Part shown: positions 61,052-64,000 of the stretch, piece after piece
Position numbering within the stretch: position 1 is the stretch's first letter
How the letters are laid out: each line of letters opens with the position of its first letter
Assembly (NCBI GenBank): GCA_049601915.1
Contig: JBMYRB010000002.1
Span: 620,001-684,000, forward strand
Length of the DNA: 64,000 bases
Direction of reading: 5' to 3'
From: UBA8079 sp049601915
Lineage (GTDB): Bacteria; Pseudomonadota; Alphaproteobacteria; UBA6615
Made by a program: the position numbers and the translations under genes
The notes under the pieces: model-generated
What the model was told of the DNA's origin: nothing
The model's database searches: none
What the model saw: the letters and a program-made list of their open reading frames with translations, nothing else

Positions 61052-62095
61052 TCAGGGCGTTATTTCCCGGCGGAGCAGGTCGAGATTATCGATATCGGGC
61101 GACAGCTCGCCGGCGTGAATGCGCCGGGTTATCTCGACAACTGCATCGTTCACGGGCGACGGGCGGCCGTTGGCGCGGCACTCGTCGGCCACCATGCCGT
61201 TGATCATGTCGACTTCGCTATAGCGGCCCTTCATGTGATCCTGAAGTACGGTGTTGATCGCGGTCGGCCCGACGTCGGCGACGATTTTGTCAAGCAGGGT
61301 TTCGAGCAGGTTGTTGGTGTTCTCGACGTCTTCCTGCTTCAGGCCGTAGACGGGTACCGGCTTGTATCCAAGAAACTGTCCGGCCGCGAGCGCCTCTTCG
61401 CCCGACTTCAAACAGATCGCCCGTGCCATGGCCGCATAGTCCGGGTCATTTTCCTGAAACAGCTGGGCGTTTGTCGTGTTGCAGATGGCCTTGATGCCCA
61501 TCGACATCGTGTTGGTGATCAGCTTCATCCACTTCGCCGAAATCACGTCCTCGCTGATGTCGACCCGGCCGGCATGGGAGAGTAGTTCCGCCACTTCTAT
61601 GACGCGATCGGCATGGGCTGGGTCGAAGGCGCCGACACCGAACCAGGTGCGCGCCGTTTCGGTATTGCGCTTGATTTCGGCCGGTTCGAACAATTGCGAG
61701 GAGAGTTCGACCACGCAGCCCACCGTGCGTTCGGGGCCGACCATCTCGGCGATCATCTCGGCAGTCATGCAGTTCTGGACGGCCACCAGCAACCCGTCTG
61801 TGGCCAGATGCGGACGGATGAGCTCGGTCAGCCAGCGCGTATCATAGGCTTTCGACGTAAGCAGCACGATGTCGAACGGCGCGGTCAGGGTGGCGACATC
61901 GCAGAGGTGGATCGCATTGACCGGCGTGATGGTCGTGCCGTCCCGGGTCTCGATAGTGACGCCTTTGGCCCGCATGGCCTCCACATGGGCTGGCCAGTGA
62001 TCGATCATGGTCACGTCGAGCCCGGCCGCCGTCAGGTCGGCGGCGATACAGCTTCCGTTGGCGCCGGTCGAGAGGACCGCGATTTTCTCGTTCAT
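61052..62095 (-). CDS. Ketopantoate reductase (ApbA/PanE)-family protein
   Basis: A 347-residue Rossmann-fold dehydrogenase. The N-terminus reads IAVLSTGANGSCIAADLTAAG, a variant of the GxGxxG motif, and the C-terminal helical domain has ISAKWMKLITNTMSMGI with the active Lys (AKWMKL). It is longer than PanE (about 300). Pantothenate synthesis is unlikely in this catabolic context; a hydroxyacid dehydrogenase role is inferred. Start ATG 62095. Confidence 0.88.
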   Translation of the reverse strand: MNEKIAVLSTGANGSCIAADLTAAGLDVTMIDHWPAHVEAMRAKGVTIETRDGTTITPVNAIHLCDVATLTAPFDIVLLTSKAYDTRWLTELIRPHLATDGLLVAVQNCMTAEMIAEMVGPERTVGCVVELSSQLFEPAEIKRNTETARTWFGVGAFDPAHADRVIEVAELLSHAGRVDISEDVISAKWMKLITNTMSMGIKAICNTTNAQLFQENDPDYAAMARAICLKSGEEALAAGQFLGYKPVPVYGLKQEDVENTNNLLETLLDKIVADVGPTAINTVLQDHMKGRYSEVDMINGMVADECRANGRPSPVNDAVVEITRRIHAGELSPDIDNLDLLRREITP

Positions 62096-62117
62096 GGTGC
62101 CTGAACCCGGGTTTGGA

Positions 62118-63275
62118 TCACGACCAGAGCCGCTCCGTGGCCATGCGTGCCCCCTCGGCCATGGCCCGGAACTTGCCCAACACGACGCTTGGGAACACGC
62201 CCTTGCGGCCGGCGTAAGTCCCGAAACCGCAGTCGCTGCCGGCCAGTACCCGTTCGCGACCGACGATATCGGCATACTGGCAAATCCGTTGGGCGATGAG
62301 CTGCGGGTGTTCGACGAAGTTGCTGGTGGAATCGATGACGCCCGGGATGAGCACCTTGTCGTCGGGCAGGCCGGCGCCCTTGATGTCTTCCCATTCATGG
62401 GCGTGGCGCGGGTTGGCGCCCTCAAACAGAATGGCCTGCGGCCGGGCCTTCGCCAGTATCCCGAGGAGTTTTTTCAACGGGATATCGTGGGTGTGGGGTC
62501 CGGGATAATTCAGCCAGCAGATATGCATCCGCATGGCTTCGGGCGGGATGTCGCTCGTGGCCGCGTTGAGGGCCTCGACGCTTTTCTCCGCGTCCGCCAG
62601 GAACTCGGCTTCGTCCATCGCCTGATAGTCGGTGTGGCGCGCGCCGGCGAGGTCGGGGCAGTCGAGCTGCAGGACGATGCCGGCCTCGTGGATGGCGTTG
62701 TATTCCGGGCGAAGCCCCTCGATCAGTGCCTCGCGATAGGCGTCCCGGTCCGGGTAGTATCGGTTGGGCACATAGGTCGACAGGCAGCCCGGCGATACCG
62801 TGTTCATGAATATATCAGTCGATGGTGTTGTAGCGGTGGCGGCCTTCAGGTTTGCGATGTCGCGATCCAGTGGGCCATGGTCGGCATAGGATACCGGGCC
62901 CTCACACACCGTCGCCGTCATGAGTTCGGTGCCGCCCTTACCGAACGCTTCCAACATCTCGGGAAAATCGTTGAAGTCCGCGGGCGCTGGGCGGCCTACC
63001 ACGCCGGTACCATCGGTCGCCTCCAGCCCGGCCAGCCGATGCCGGGCATAGACGTGATACGAGATCTTGCTCATCTCGCCGTCGCTGACGACGTCAATCC
63101 CGGCCGCGACCTGATCCGCTACCACGGCCTTGACCGCGGCGGCCGTGCGGACATGCAGCGCGGCGGTGTCGTCGGGTTCGCCGCGATCTTCCTGGCGTAG
63201 CAGTTCGAGCAGGTCCTCGGGCCTAGGCAGGCTGCCGACATGGGTGGTGAGAATACGGTCGGTGCTGATCTTCAT
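62118..63275 (-). CDS. MetE C-terminal-like cobalamin-independent methionine synthase-family protein
   Basis: A 385-residue zinc methyltransferase-fold protein of the MetE C-terminal/UROD superfamily. The zinc ligands are in MRMHICW (His-x-Cys), in FEGANPRHAHEW (Glu) and in LAGSDCGFGTY (Cys). The first part has TTHVGSLPRP and VVSDGEMSK. Such stand-alone proteins lack the N-terminal MetE domain and often act on other methyl donors or thiols. Start ATG 63275 follows AGGAATG. It is transcribed before the KPR homologue, 22 bases apart. Confidence 0.88.
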   Translation of the reverse strand: MKISTDRILTTHVGSLPRPEDLLELLRQEDRGEPDDTAALHVRTAAAVKAVVADQVAAGIDVVSDGEMSKISYHVYARHRLAGLEATDGTGVVGRPAPADFNDFPEMLEAFGKGGTELMTATVCEGPVSYADHGPLDRDIANLKAATATTPSTDIFMNTVSPGCLSTYVPNRYYPDRDAYREALIEGLRPEYNAIHEAGIVLQLDCPDLAGARHTDYQAMDEAEFLADAEKSVEALNAATSDIPPEAMRMHICWLNYPGPHTHDIPLKKLLGILAKARPQAILFEGANPRHAHEWEDIKGAGLPDDKVLIPGVIDSTSNFVEHPQLIAQRICQYADIVGRERVLAGSDCGFGTYAGRKGVFPSVVLGKFRAMAEGARMATERLWS

Positions 63276-63455
63276 CGGGTCATTCCTCAATCTGTCGCCC
63301 GGAACGGCGAGGTTGAGGGAGTGTCGCGGTATCGACGCACCCGTGCAAGTGAACGCTGCGCCTGGCGCTGGTTTTTTGGCGCTTGCCCCCGATGAGGGTT
63401 CGGTTTGGTGTTCGTCGCCACTCGGATCGGGTGCCCGCCGTGAGCCTTCGCCCTG

Positions 63456-64000
63456 CTATTTCGACTTGTTGTAAACGTCGAACGTGTTGCTCATGTACCA
63501 GCCAAACCATTCCCGATAGGTCTGGACGGGGTATTTGGGCGGGTTGTCCGTCGAAGTGCACGTCGCCAGTGTTTCGTTGCGTGCCTCGAAGTCCGGATTG
63601 ACGAAGACGGGGATCGCATAGCGGTCTTTTTCGAGCGGCGGGACCACCCGGTGGGTGGTCGCCTTGAAGCGATCATTGGTCCAGCGGGTCGCGAACTGGC
63701 CGAGGTTCACCACCATTGCGTCGTTGGGCATCTCCGGCCAGAACCAGTTTCCCTCCTCGTCCAGCACCTGCAGGCCTTCCTCGATCGCCGGCGGCAGGAA
63801 TGTCATGAAGCCGGTGTCGCGATGGGCGTGGATGCCCATCTCCGCGTCCCGATGTTCGGGTAGGGGCGGATAGGTGGCGTTCCTGAAATAGGTGTAGGGC
63901 GTGACGAAATAGGGCGCGAAATAGTCGGCGGGCAGCTCAAGCGCCAGGGCCCAGATCGGTAACAGCTGCTTGCCCAGCTCCGTTACCGTATTCATGTAGG
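63456..64000 (-). CDS. 2-oxoglutarate/Fe(II) oxygenase, 5' end cut by window edge
   Basis: The C-terminal 180 residues of an isopenicillin-N-synthase-like oxygenase. The iron ligands are in HAHRDTGFMTF (His, Asp) and in TTHRVVPP (His), with the Arg in KDRYAIPVFV. The reading frame continues out of the right edge. It resembles the enzyme at 53.5-54.5 kb in C-terminal layout (NPPKYPVQTYREWFGWYMSN versus NPPKYKPVRFLDYRDWYVNQ), so the two are probably paralogues. Confidence 0.9.
   Translation of the reverse strand, partial: YMNTVTELGKQLLPIWALALELPADYFAPYFVTPYTYFRNATYPPLPEHRDAEMGIHAHRDTGFMTFLPPAIEEGLQVLDEEGNWFWPEMPNDAMVVNLGQFATRWTNDRFKATTHRVVPPLEKDRYAIPVFVNPDFEARNETLATCTSTDNPPKYPVQTYREWFGWYMSNTFDVYNKSK

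Noticed and set aside
1..64000. CRISPR arrays, IS elements, prophage, integrase or tRNA genes
   Set aside because: No regularly spaced repeats, transposase or integrase motifs, terminal inverted repeats or cloverleaf sequence were seen.

Overview
The window looks like chromosomal DNA of an aerobic, probably marine, free-living alphaproteobacterium. It has high GC content, dense gene packing, many GTG and TTG starts, a TRAP transporter, an alphaproteobacterial TIGR02186 protein beside a TauE/SafE-type sulfite exporter, and a SoeABC-like molybdoenzyme. The lineage is inferred from gene content; no rRNA or tRNA gene was seen.

From 1 to 30 kb the window is a run of small catabolic operons. They are: homogentisate dioxygenase (cut by the left edge) with an SDR; a TetR-controlled acyl-CoA block (crotonase, acyl-CoA dehydrogenase, CoA ligase, alpha/beta hydrolase); a three-gene TRAP transporter followed by an amidohydrolase; an SDR/acyl-CoA dehydrogenase/APH-kinase trio resembling 4-hydroxyacid catabolism; an ADH/hydratase/esterase set; a HyuA/HyuB pair with SDR and MFS transporter; and a nitroreductase, CoA ligase and hydrolase set.

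At about 30.2-31 kb there is a small two-helix membrane protein. Stable hairpins follow it and a block of 17% GC precedes it. A flavin reductase, an MmsA-type dehydrogenase and a lone MlaF-like ATPase come next. From 34 to 42.9 kb lies a coherent sulfur module: sulfite exporter, TIGR02186 protein, universal stress protein, SoeA, SoeB, SoeC and a dead sugar kinase on the minus strand. A rhodanese, a two-cysteine BigR/SqrR-like ArsR repressor and a divergent TusA flank it. These genes would move, oxidise and sense inorganic sulfur.

From 34 to 51 kb genes are unusually often broken. Reading through frame by frame shows a PfkB kinase with three in-frame stops, MtnA with two, an Asp/Glu-racemase-family gene with one stop and one frameshift, a DUF1223 gene with two frameshifts, a secreted protein with a stop inside its signal peptide, and an NTF2-like relic. 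A rhodanese at 13 kb has one in-frame stop near its end. Intact neighbours include two cytochromes c, GDP-fucose synthase and a BadI-like hydrolase.

From 51.6 to 64 kb there are a NIPSNAP protein, a tandem duplication of a novel small membrane protein, two 2-oxoglutarate/Fe(II) oxygenases (one cut by the right edge), a ThDP enzyme, an FAH-family hydrolase, an MhpA-like flavin hydroxylase, RidA, a GMC oxidoreductase, a ketopantoate-reductase homologue and a MetE-like zinc protein. This is a second aromatic/small-acid catabolic block.
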